Origin: Planctomycetota bacterium
GTDB lineage: Bacteria > Planctomycetota > UBA1135 > JALUZX01
Length of the DNA stretch: 8,906 bases
Assembly (NCBI GenBank): GCA_027011425.1
Contig: JALUZX010000397.1
Span: forward strand, 1-8,906
Reading direction: 5' to 3'
Shown here: in pieces, positions 1-5,843 of the stretch
Layout of the letters: the number at the start of each line of letters is the position of its first letter
Position numbering within the stretch: position 1 is the stretch's first letter
Translations under genes and position numbers: made by a program
The notes under the pieces: model-generated
What the model saw: only the letters and a program-made list of their open reading frames with translations
What the model was told of the DNA's origin: nothing
The model's database searches: none

Positions 1-624
1 GTGGAAAAAGGGGGGTGGAACTCTTCGGTCTTGCTCATTCTTTGGGGATTCCTCCTTTTCTACGGCGCCCTCCTGGTTCTCCTCGGGGGGATGATTCTCT
101 TCGACCGGATCGGACGGAGGCTCGCGGGCCCCATGCTGGTCTCCCTCCTTCCCCTGGCCCTGGCGGGGGGATACGCTCTCTCGGAAAGAGCCTGGAAAAA
201 GCGCCCCGCCCTTTCGGCCCTTCCCCCGGTCTCCCTCCTTCTCGCCATCCTCTGGGCCGGGGCCCTTTTCGCCAGGGGGTTTCCCCGGAGGGACGACAAG
301 AGGATGCTTCCCCCCCGGGTGGCCCAGTGGATCCGGACCCACACCCCGCCCGGTTCCCTCGTGGTGGGGCCCCGCTCCTGGTGGGTCCCCTACCAGGCGG
401 ACCGGCCCGTCCTGGAATCGGGCTACCCCGAGCAGGAACCCCTCACGCCGGAGGGGGTGAAGGCCTTCCTGGGGCGTTTCCCCGGGCGCTTCCCCACGGT
501 CTACCTCCTGGTCCAGAAAGACCTCCCCGAGGCGGTCTCCCTGGAGCGGGCCTTCAAAAATGAGGGCCTCCTGGAAAAGGCGGGGATTCAAGAAGGACGG
601 TGGAGTGTGTATGCTTTCAAGTGA
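1..624 (+). CDS. C-terminal part of a GT39/ArnT-like membrane protein (5' truncated)
   Basis: The frame is open from the first base, and the GTG there is probably not the true start; the gene most likely begins before the window. What is visible is 207 residues: three hydrophobic segments (about 8-32, 41-59 and 73-92) followed by a soluble tail of about 110 residues. The tail begins with the pattern 'VAQWIRTHTPPGSLVV' and continues to 'ADRPVLES', which resembles the region after the last helices of dolichyl-phosphate-mannose/ArnT-type (GT39) glycosyltransferases, where W-I/L-x-x-x-x-P-P-G is common. Such enzymes move sugars from polyprenyl-phosphate donors at the membrane. The catalytic N-terminal loops are not in the window, so the function is inferred from the tail alone. 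It ends at TGA 622-624. A different multi-pass protein of the same architecture cannot be excluded. Confidence 0.7.
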   Translation: MEKGGWNSSVLLILWGFLLFYGALLVLLGGMILFDRIGRRLAGPMLVSLLPLALAGGYALSERAWKKRPALSALPPVSLLLAILWAGALFARGFPRRDDKRMLPPRVAQWIRTHTPPGSLVVGPRSWWVPYQADRPVLESGYPEQEPLTPEGVKAFLGRFPGRFPTVYLLVQKDLPEAVSLERAFKNEGLLEKAGIQEGRWSVYAFK

Positions 625-632
625 AGTATGGA

Positions 633-646
633 TGGAACAGGTTCCA
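633..646. repeat. 14-bp palindrome TGGAAC-AG-GTTCCA after the first gene
   Basis: The arms TGGAAC and GTTCCA are exact reverse complements around a two-base centre. It lies 9 bp past the stop of the upstream gene, and a run of seven T occupies 655-661. As RNA it could only form a 5-bp stem with a CAGG loop, and the T-run is 8 bases away, so a terminator reading is weak. A protein-binding operator is an equal possibility. The symmetry is seen directly; the function is unknown. Confidence 0.35.
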
Positions 647-724
647 GGGATGCATTTTTTTCTCGAAGAGTGTTCCGGGAAGTCAGGCGGGGATCCAAGG
701 AAGGAATGCCCCAGGAAAAGAAAT

Positions 725-729
725 GGAGG
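725..729 (+). promoter_or_regulatory. Shine-Dalgarno GGAGG that sets the start at 736
   Basis: GGAGG sits six bases before ATG 736. The same frame is open from an ATG at 628 and has another ATG at 706, but neither has an equally good, well-spaced site, and the residues encoded before 736 look unlike folded protein. This makes 736 the preferred start. Confidence 0.7.
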
Positions 730-735
730 TTCCCG

Positions 736-1419
736 ATGTCAGGAGACCAGGCCGTTCCGATGGATCTCCCGGAGGAATTGGAGAGCAAACTCGAAGCATC
801 GGTCCTTCGAGGGGCCTCGGACGAGGCGATCTTCCGTTACTTGAAGCGGGAGTTCGGAATCGAGAGGGATGAGGCCCGTCCCCTGGTGAGGGCTATACGG
901 TCCAGGACCAAGCTGAGGCCTTCGGATCTTCTTCTCCCTGTCCTCGGGGGGGGCATCGGCGCCGTGATCGGGGGGATCATCTGGGGGTTGATCGTCATCC
1001 TGGCGGACGCGGAAGTCGGGTACGTGGCGGTGGCGGTGGGAATCCTGGCGGCACTCGGGGTCCTGGCCTTCTCAAAGGGGAGGAGGGGGATACCCATGCA
1101 ATCGATCGCCGCCGTTTCTTCACTCCTTGGGATTCTCATCGGGAAGTATATCACGGTCTTCCATATCGTGAAGACCGTGGTCCTGAAGGACGGCGGCAAG
1201 GATCTGGCCGACAAGGTGACTTTCTTCAGCGAGGGCGTCTGGAAGGTCTTCTGGGGCGGAGGGCTCCAATCCCTGGTCAACGGGTTCGATATTCTTTGGG
1301 TCATCCTGGCGGTTTCCTCGGCCTGGGGGCTCCTGAAGGCGAACCATTTGGCTGTGCCGAGCTTGCGCAGGAATACGTCACGCGGAGAGGTTCCCTCTTC
1401 CACCTCACCCAGGGAATGA
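736..1419 (+). CDS. Four-helix integral membrane protein of unknown function
   Basis: This is a 227-residue protein. Residues 10-57 form a charged, helical cytoplasmic region ('LPEELESKLEASVLRG', ending in an Arg/Lys-rich stretch). Four hydrophobic segments follow at about 65-89, 95-112, 124-142 and 183-201. The pattern of a Gly-rich first helix ending in W-G-L-I, then 'AEVGYVAVAVG', then 'IAAVSSLLGILIGKY', resembles small membrane proteins I associate with planctomycetes, which often carry a zinc ribbon or other short N-terminal domain before an E-x-G-x-x-A-x-x-x-G loop-helix unit. That resemblance is from memory and gives no function. The last 20 residues are polar and probably disordered. 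It lies 111 bp after the membrane protein gene and converges on arsC with 37 bp between stops. Confidence 0.75.
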   Translation: MSGDQAVPMDLPEELESKLEASVLRGASDEAIFRYLKREFGIERDEARPLVRAIRSRTKLRPSDLLLPVLGGGIGAVIGGIIWGLIVILADAEVGYVAVAVGILAALGVLAFSKGRRGIPMQSIAAVSSLLGILIGKYITVFHIVKTVVLKDGGKDLADKVTFFSEGVWKVFWGGGLQSLVNGFDILWVILAVSSAWGLLKANHLAVPSLRRNTSRGEVPSSTSPRE

Positions 1420-1456
1420 TCCCGGCCCCGGGGAGGAGAGCGGCCATCTCGCGGCG

Positions 1457-1903
1457 TCAATCCAGGTAGCGGGGCAGGGTCTTTACGAAATCCCGGATCT
1501 CGTCCCGGACCCTGCGGAAGTGGGCCAGGGCTTCTTCTTCCGTCGCGGCTTCCTTGGCCAGGCGGGGCGGGTCGTCGAAGCCCCGATGGACGACTCTTGT
1601 CTTCCCCGGGAAGAGGGGGCAGTGCTCGCGGGCGTGGTCGCAGACGGTGACCACCAGGTCGAAGGGGATGTCCAGCAGGGTTTCCACGTGCTTGGATTCC
1701 TGGCCCGAGATGTCCACCCCCGCCTCGGCCATGACCTTTACGGCCAGGGGGTTGAGGCCGTGGACCTCGATTCCGGCGGACCAGGCCTGGATCTCGCCGT
1801 CCCAGAGGGCCCGGGTCCAGCCCTCGGCCATCTGGCTCCTGCAGGAGTTGCCCGTGCAGAGAAAGAGGACTTTCTTTTTTCCCTTTGGTCTGTCTTCAGC
1901 CAT
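1457..1903 (-). CDS. arsC: Arsenate reductase ArsC, thioredoxin-coupled (LMW phosphatase fold)
   Basis: This is a cytoplasmic enzyme reducing arsenate to arsenite. The 148-residue protein has the low-molecular-weight phosphatase P-loop C16-T-G-N-S-C-R22 followed by 'SQMAEG'. The redox pair of the thioredoxin-coupled class is present at C88 and C95 ('VTVCDHAREHCPLFPG'), with the same seven-residue spacing as Cys82/Cys89 of the S. aureus enzyme. The acid loop reads 'FDDPP' at 109-113. All three catalytic cysteines are therefore in place and the length is typical. The start ATG at 1903 has AGAGG (1910-1914) six bases upstream, overlapping the TAG of arsG, so the gene follows arsG by 9 bp in the same transcript. 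The arsE/arsF thioredoxin-fold neighbours could be its electron donors, which is inference. A plain protein-tyrosine phosphatase is unlikely given C88/C95. Confidence 0.93.
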   Translation of the reverse strand: MAEDRPKGKKKVLFLCTGNSCRSQMAEGWTRALWDGEIQAWSAGIEVHGLNPLAVKVMAEAGVDISGQESKHVETLLDIPFDLVVTVCDHAREHCPLFPGKTRVVHRGFDDPPRLAKEAATEEEALAHFRRVRDEIRDFVKTLPRYLD

Positions 1904-1912
1904 GAAAAACCT

Positions 1913-2602
1913 CTAGGCCAGGCCCCAGGAGTAGGCAAGGGAGTAATAGACGCCCACGAGGATGAAGATGGTCCCCGTGATGGGGCGCGCCCAGGCCTCG
2001 AAGACTTTCACCTTGTGGAAGAGACTTCCCACCGAGGCCGTTCCCAAAGAGACGGCCAGGGCGAAGGCGAGCACGGGCAGACCCGTGCCCAGGCCGAAAG
2101 CGGCGGGCACGAGGAAGGGGGAGTTTTCTTTCAATCCCAGGGAGAGGAGGCTTCCGAAGAAGAGGCCCGCCGAGACGGGACAGAAGGAAAGGGCGAAGAG
2201 GACGCCCAGCACGAAGGGCGCCAGCGGGCCCGCCAGGGCGGCGGCTCTCTTCGCCCCGCCGCCTGTCCCGGGGAGGGCCAGGCTCTCTCCGATCCATCCC
2301 AGAAGGAGGAGGCCCAGGACCACCAGAATGGGACCGAGAAAGCTGTCGATGTAGTGCTGGAGGAAGTCCGCGGCCCCCGCACCGGCCAGGATCCCGTAGA
2401 TGATGAGGGCCCCCAGGACCACGTAGGTGAAGACCCGTCCCAGGGTATAGATGAAGCCCATCCTCAGGACCTTCCAGGGGTTCTCCACGTCCTGGGCGAC
2501 AAAGGAGATGGCGGCGATGTTGGTGGCCAGCGGGCAGGGGCTGATGGAAGTCAGGATCCCGAACCAGAAGGCCGACGCCAGGACGAGGAGGAAGGCGCTC
2601 AC
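1913..2602 (-). CDS. arsG: ArsG-like CcdA/DsbD-family membrane protein
   Basis: This is a 229-residue integral membrane protein with about six hydrophobic segments. It carries a pair of membrane cysteines typical of the CcdA/DsbD core: C23 in 'SISPCPLATN' and C141 in 'SFCPVSAGLFFG'. CcdA-type proteins carry electrons from cytosolic thioredoxin across the membrane. The subgroup found beside arsE and arsF is named ArsG and has been described as an efflux permease for aminated aromatic arsenicals in Shewanella putrefaciens. That name rests on neighbourhood and family resemblance, not on a search. The start is GTG 2602, whose GTGA overlaps the TGA of arsF by 4 bp; a longer frame upstream to 2899 is a shadow of arsF. 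A generic cytochrome c biogenesis CcdA is possible, but no cytochrome c maturation genes are nearby. Confidence 0.82.
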   Translation of the reverse strand: MSAFLLVLASAFWFGILTSISPCPLATNIAAISFVAQDVENPWKVLRMGFIYTLGRVFTYVVLGALIIYGILAGAGAADFLQHYIDSFLGPILVVLGLLLLGWIGESLALPGTGGGAKRAAALAGPLAPFVLGVLFALSFCPVSAGLFFGSLLSLGLKENSPFLVPAAFGLGTGLPVLAFALAVSLGTASVGSLFHKVKVFEAWARPITGTIFILVGVYYSLAYSWGLA

Positions 2603-3066
2603 TGGACGTCTCCCAGGAGGGTCCGGGCCTCTTTCTCCACGTAGTCCAGGAAGGCCTTCTTGTCCCGGACGAGCCGCCAGATCCGGTTGAGGTTCTTGTA
2701 GCGTTTGAGTTTGCCCTGCTCGTATTCCGCCAGGACCAGGGAGGTGGAAGGAAGCTTGAAGTCCTTCTTGTAGTGGTGGAAGCGGGGGTTTTCGGTGTCC
2801 ACCACGGCGAAGAGGACCTTGCCGGCGGCGGCCTCGGAGCCCAGGCGTTCCCGGACGGCTTCCCGGCTGTAGGCCTCCATGGTGAGGCAGGTGGAGCACC
2901 GGACCTTGCCCACGATGAAGTAGTAGGCCGCCAGGACTTTCCCCTCGGCCGGGATCTGGAGGGCCTCCGCTCCTTTCCGGCCGCCCGAGGCGATCTCTCC
3001 CACCACGACCCGGACCACCGTGGCGCCGGCGAAGAGCAGGAGAAAGAGGGTCAGGGCCCGCTTCAC
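2599..3066 (-). CDS. arsF: ArsF-like membrane-anchored thioredoxin-fold protein
   Basis: This is a 155-residue protein with one hydrophobic N-terminal segment (about 4-22), which is likely an uncleaved anchor because no convincing signal peptidase site follows. The remainder has a thioredoxin-like layout: strand 'VLAAYYFI', redox motif C57-S-T-C60 in 'VRCSTCLTME', a central helix ending 'SREAVRERLG', strand 'KVLFAVVDTEN', and a 'LPSTSLVL' segment at the usual cis-proline position. The R-C-x-T-C-x-x-x-E signature fits the ArsF family, described in Shewanella as part of a nitro-reducing arsE-arsF pair acting on nitroaryl arsenicals. The sequence directly shows a CxxC thioredoxin fold; the nitroreductase role is known only for the named family. 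The GTG start at 3066 overlaps the arsE stop (GTGA), and its own stop overlaps the arsG start. With the domain outside the cytoplasm it could exchange electrons with ArsG. Confidence 0.8.
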   Translation of the reverse strand: MKRALTLFLLLFAGATVVRVVVGEIASGGRKGAEALQIPAEGKVLAAYYFIVGKVRCSTCLTMEAYSREAVRERLGSEAAAGKVLFAVVDTENPRFHHYKKDFKLPSTSLVLAEYEQGKLKRYKNLNRIWRLVRDKKAFLDYVEKEARTLLGDVQ

Positions 3067-3299
3067 CGGATCAGGTCCTTGACCTTCTCCATGGGCGGCA
3101 CCTTGCCGGCGATCTTGAGTTCGCCGTCCACCACGAGCCCGGGCGTGGTCATGACGCCGAACTCGATGATCTCGGTGATCTCCGTGACTTTTTCGATGAC
3201 ACAGTCCAGGCCGAGCTCAGAGGCGGCGGCCCGCACGGTCTCTTCGAGTTTTCTGCACTTGGGACAGCCTGTCCCGAGAATCTGGATCTTTTTGGGCAT
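3063..3299 (-). CDS. arsE: Small thioredoxin/glutaredoxin-like protein (ArsE-like)
   Basis: This is a 78-residue soluble, presumably cytoplasmic protein of the short thioredoxin type (TM0996/MTH895-like). It has redox motif C12-P-K-C15 in 'GTGCPKC', cis-proline P53 in 'VMTTPGLVVDG', and a final helix 'PMEKVKDLI'. The length is normal for the group. It heads the ars set and overlaps arsF by 4 bp (GTGA). In arsEFG clusters the equivalent gene is called arsE and is credited, with ArsF, with reduction of nitroaryl arsenicals. Simple electron delivery to ArsC or to the CcdA-like ArsG would also fit. ATG 3299 has a GAGG at 3304-3307, closer than optimal. The gene symbol comes from context; the thioredoxin fold is clear. 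Confidence 0.85.
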   Translation of the reverse strand: MPKKIQILGTGCPKCRKLEETVRAAASELGLDCVIEKVTEITEIIEFGVMTTPGLVVDGELKIAGKVPPMEKVKDLIR

Positions 3300-3352
3300 G
3301 TTTCCTCGGTCTGGTTGTCTCCTCCGTTGGGTTGGTTTCTTTTACATTTTGC

Positions 3353-3381
3353 ATTTTGGGAAAGTGGGCCGGAAGAAACAA
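3353..3381 (-). promoter_or_regulatory. Candidate sigma70-type promoter and direct repeat upstream of arsE
   Basis: On the minus strand TTGTTT (3376-3381) is followed after 17 bases by CAAAAT (3353-3358), a reasonable -35/-10 pair. It lies in an AT-rich patch that contrasts with the surrounding GC-rich DNA and is about 54 bp before the arsE start. The -10 end overlaps two adjacent copies of CAAAATG, the second running on to TAAAAG (to about 3339). No classic inverted ArsR box was seen. The assignment rests on spacing and composition only. Confidence 0.4.
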
Positions 3382-3411
3382 GGGGGAGGGTGTCATCGCG
3401 GGACGACGTTC

Positions 3412-3428
3412 GGGCGCCTGCTGCGCCC
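3412..3428 (-). repeat. GC-rich hairpin GGGCGC-AGCAG-GCGCCC after the purN fusion
   Basis: This is a perfect 6-bp inverted repeat with a 5-base loop, starting 22 bases after the stop of the PurN-phosphatase gene. No T-run follows it, so it is not a standard intrinsic terminator. It could act in attenuation or RNA end protection, or be chance in GC-rich DNA. Readthrough into the ars genes cannot be excluded. Confidence 0.35.
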
Positions 3429-3449
3429 TTCGGCGATCCCTACGGTCCC

Positions 3450-4694
3450 CTACGCGGGTTCGGGGCGGAAGGTCTCCAGGTGGTCCGTCCGGTTGGCGGC
3501 GGCCAGGCACCAGCCCCTGAGCGAGCGGTGCTCCAGGACGGCGTAGGCGGCGTGGTCGATGTGGAACCGCCAGAACCAGGGTTCCGGAACCGAGAGGGCC
3601 CGGGCCAGGATGGGCTTGATCACCGTAGTGTGGGTGGCGAGCACCAGGGTCTCGCCCCGGAATTCTTCGAGAAGCTCCAGGAGGCGGTTCCAGGCCCTCT
3701 CCTGGACCTGCCGCAGGGTCTCGGCCCCGGGAATCTCCAGGGACTCGGGATGGGTGAGCCATTTCTCCCAGAGGTCGGGCCGCTCCTGTTGGACCTCTTT
3801 TTTGGGTTTGCCGTTCCAGGGGCCCAGGTCGATGTTGCGGAAGGCCGGCTCGGGCCGCGGGGAGAGCCCCCGGGCCTCTGAAATCCTCTGGGCGGTATAC
3901 CATGCCCTCTTCATGGGGCTCGAGAGGACGGCCGTAAAGGGGACCTTTTCCAGGGCGCGGCCCACCTGGGCGGCCTGCCTTCGCCCCAGGTCGTTCAGTT
4001 CCACGTCCGCCGCGCCCCTGAAGCAGTCGGTCCGGTTCAGCTCGGTCTCGCCGTGGCGGACCAGGTAGAAGCGGGTCACCCTCTCTTTTCCCCCTTCGGG
4101 GCGCGCTCCCGCCTCCTTGGCGAGAACCCGCCGGACCGCCTCGGGGTAGGCCCTCTTCTCCGCCTCGAAGACCCGGGCGGAGAGGGTCTCCACGGTGTCT
4201 CCCGGCTCCACGGGCACCGCCGCCTGGTGGACGATGGGGCCGTGGTCGTATTCGTCGTCCACGAAATGCACGGTCACTCCTGTGACCTTCACCCCCGCTT
4301 TCAGCACCGCCTCGTGCACGTGACGGCCGTACATCCCCTTGCCGCAGAAGCTGGGGATCAGGGCGGGGTGGATGTTGAGAACCCGGCCTTCGAAATCCTC
4401 CGGCACGAGGACGTGGTGCATGTAGCCCCCCATGAGGGCCCACTGGACCCCGTGTTTCCTGAGGAAGGCGAAGGTCCTCTCGCCGAGTTCCTCCGGCCCG
4501 GAACAGTCCCTGGGCCGGACCACGGCGGCCGGGATGCCGAGCTTCTTCGCCCTCTCCAGGGCGTAGGCCTTCGGGCTCGAGGAGACCAGGGCCACGACTT
4601 CTCCCGGAACCTCCCCCCGCCGGCAGGCCTCCACCATGTTCTGGAAGGTCCTTCCCCCGCCGGAGACGAGCATGCCCAGCCTGACGGGTTTCAT
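3450..4694 (-). CDS. PurN-like formyltransferase fused to a histidine phosphatase domain
   Basis: This is a single 414-residue frame with two complete domains. Residues 1-195 are a GAR transformylase (PurN) domain: nucleotide loop 'LVSGGGRTFQNM' at 10-20, catalytic N107-I-H109-P in 'LNIHPALIP', and D150 in 'EYDHGP', equivalent to E. coli Asn106/His108/Asp144. After a short polar linker (about 192-205), residues 207-414 form a histidine phosphatase/phosphoglycerate-mutase-like domain: 'LVRHGETELN' with phospho-acceptor H214, 'SSPMKRAWYTA' with R263, and a second catalytic histidine H355 in 'LATHTT'. PurN transfers formyl from 10-formyl-THF to glycinamide ribonucleotide; the phosphatase substrate is unknown. 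ATG 4694 overlaps the upstream stop (ATGA). An internal GTG at 4079 could start the phosphatase alone, but its ribosome site is poor. The GAR loop differs from the usual GNGSN, so the substrate may not be canonical. Confidence 0.88.
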   Translation of the reverse strand: MKPVRLGMLVSGGGRTFQNMVEACRRGEVPGEVVALVSSSPKAYALERAKKLGIPAAVVRPRDCSGPEELGERTFAFLRKHGVQWALMGGYMHHVLVPEDFEGRVLNIHPALIPSFCGKGMYGRHVHEAVLKAGVKVTGVTVHFVDDEYDHGPIVHQAAVPVEPGDTVETLSARVFEAEKRAYPEAVRRVLAKEAGARPEGGKERVTRFYLVRHGETELNRTDCFRGAADVELNDLGRRQAAQVGRALEKVPFTAVLSSPMKRAWYTAQRISEARGLSPRPEPAFRNIDLGPWNGKPKKEVQQERPDLWEKWLTHPESLEIPGAETLRQVQERAWNRLLELLEEFRGETLVLATHTTVIKPILARALSVPEPWFWRFHIDHAAYAVLEHRSLRGWCLAAANRTDHLETFRPEPA

Positions 4695-5527
4695 TCCTCT
4701 TCCTCCCACGGGCTTTCCACCAGGTCGAAGGCCGTCTCCACAAGGGGCATCGAAAGAGATTCCGCCGCAGCCAATACGGCCTCCAGGTCGATGGGCGCCG
4801 GCTGGTCCGGGTCCACTTCCTGGGTGACGGCAAGAAGGAGGACCACGCCGAGGCCGGCCTGCACGGCCGCTTCCACCCAGGGGGGGCCGCTCATGGAGAC
4901 CACCTGGGCGCCGGAGTTTCGGAAAAACCGGAATTCCGCCGGCGTGGGAAGGGAAGGCCCCGGGACCCCCGCGTAGGTCACCTCCGGAAGGGAGCGCCCC
5001 CGGGCCCGGGCCAGGGACCGGGCCTTGGCCCGGAGGTCGGGCCTGTAGGCGGCGGTCATGTCCGGAAAGAGGGGCCAGGCGCCCTCCTGGGATGCGGGGT
5101 AGCGCAAAGGGTGGCTTCCCGTGAAGTTCAGGTGGTCCGCCGCCAGGGCGAGTTCCCCGGGAGGTATGTGGCCGGTAAAGGAAGCTCCGGCCGTGGAAAG
5201 AAAGAGCTTGTCCGCCCCGAGCAGGGAGAGGAGGCGGAAGAAGAAGAGCGCCTCCTCGGGCCGACCTCCATTCCAGGGGGCCCCGGGCGGATCGGCCAGG
5301 AGGACCAGGCTGCCCTTTCTTTCCCCCAGGAAGAGATCCCCCCTGAAGAACCCCGGCGCCGATTCTTCCGCCGGGAGGGGCCGGACGTCCTCCATTGCCT
5401 GGAGGAAGTCCTCCGTTCCCGTGCCGGGAACCAGGGCCCACGAGGGGGGGGCGGGCAACAGAGCCCGGAGTTCCGAGGCCGTGCGGGTCAAGGCCGTATC
5501 TATGGGGAAGGTGTATTTCTGGATCAT
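4691..5527 (-). CDS. Purine nucleoside phosphorylase-like protein with an altered phosphate site
   Basis: This is a 278-residue protein collinear with trimeric PNP/MTAP enzymes, which cleave purine nucleosides with phosphate. Recognisable blocks are 'LSTAGASF' (110-117), 'PGELALAADHLNFTGSHPL' (123-141), 'FPDMTAAY' (154-161), 'YAGVPGPSLPTPAEFR' (185-200) with base-binding E198, and 'VVSMSG' with M212. Several active-site elements differ from human PNP. The phosphate loop GRFHMYEG is replaced by 'DPPGAPWN' (79-86), losing the Arg and His. The first GSGLG reads 'GTGTED', and the Asn of 'ITN' is Q236. It may be an inactive paralogue, a binding protein, or an enzyme on another substrate. ATG 5527 is chosen because it overlaps the yggU stop (ATGA); the frame runs open to 5593 but that part lies inside yggU. 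It is coupled to the PurN fusion, which suggests purine-related work. Confidence 0.78.
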   Translation of the reverse strand: MIQKYTFPIDTALTRTASELRALLPAPPSWALVPGTGTEDFLQAMEDVRPLPAEESAPGFFRGDLFLGERKGSLVLLADPPGAPWNGGRPEEALFFFRLLSLLGADKLFLSTAGASFTGHIPPGELALAADHLNFTGSHPLRYPASQEGAWPLFPDMTAAYRPDLRAKARSLARARGRSLPEVTYAGVPGPSLPTPAEFRFFRNSGAQVVSMSGPPWVEAAVQAGLGVVLLLAVTQEVDPDQPAPIDLEAVLAAAESLSMPLVETAFDLVESPWEEEE

Positions 5528-5838
5528 TTCTTCAGGGCCTCTTGGATCCGTCTTTCCAGTTCCGCCGGGGTGACGCCCTGGACGGCGATCCACTTGTCCT
5601 TGGAGGTTTCCCCCTTGGCCAGGGAGAAACGTTTCTTGGGGATTCCCAGGGCCTTGGCCAGGACCTCCAGGAGGGCCTTGTTGGCCTTGCCCTTCTCTGG
5701 CGGCGCGTGGACGGCCACCTTGAGGGCGCCGCCGTGGATTCCTTCCAGCCCGTTCCGGGAGGCCCCGGGGCGGGCCCGAAGGCGGAAGAGGGTCCCGCCC
5801 TCCTGGGCGGGCCGGGTTTCCAGGGTTTGATCGTCCAC
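5524..5838 (-). CDS. yggU: DUF167/YggU family protein
   Basis: This is a small 104-residue protein of the DUF167 family, whose biochemical role is unknown. The family's blocks are present: 'LRARPGASRNGLEG' (about 20-33), 'VAVHAPPEKGKANKALLEVLAK' in two parts across 42-63, and 'SLAKGETSKDKWIAV' (about 72-86), where the S/T-x-x-K near 80 is conserved. The length is typical. I chose GTG 5838, preceded by AGAGGTAGG that overlaps the end of the kinase gene 5 bp upstream. The frame is open much further upstream but only as a shadow of the kinase gene. It overlaps the PNP-like gene by 4 bp. In many bacteria yggU lies with yggS; here the kinase gene separates them. Confidence 0.9.
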   Translation of the reverse strand: MDDQTLETRPAQEGGTLFRLRARPGASRNGLEGIHGGALKVAVHAPPEKGKANKALLEVLAKALGIPKKRFSLAKGETSKDKWIAVQGVTPAELERRIQEALKK

Positions 5839-5843
5839 GGGGC

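Noticed and set aside
633..646. LexA/SOS box
   Set aside because: The half-sites GAAC and GTTC are separated by two bases, not the four of the known Gram-positive box, and no SOS gene is nearby.
1420..1456. Possible bidirectional terminator between the convergent genes
   Set aside because: Only 4-bp stems such as GAGA...TCTC and an imperfect GC palindrome are present, with no T-run.
837..1460. Minus-strand frame opposite the four-helix membrane protein
   Set aside because: The plus-strand frame has a good Shine-Dalgarno and clean hydrophobic segments, whereas the antisense has neither.
1520..2644. A 374-codon plus-strand frame opposite arsC and arsG
   Set aside because: Antisense of two well-supported genes; the translation is polar low-complexity without motifs.
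4077..4079. Independent start of the histidine phosphatase at the internal GTG
   Set aside because: No well-spaced ribosome site precedes it and the frame continues without a stop from the PurN domain, so a fusion is the simpler reading.
3217..4833. A 538-codon minus-strand frame
   Set aside because: It is an Arg/Gly/Pro-rich shadow of the PurN fusion gene with no recognisable domain.
4695..5441. Upstream extension of the PurN fusion frame
   Set aside because: It overlaps the PNP-like gene out of frame and is low-complexity; ATG 4694 begins exactly at the PurN fold.
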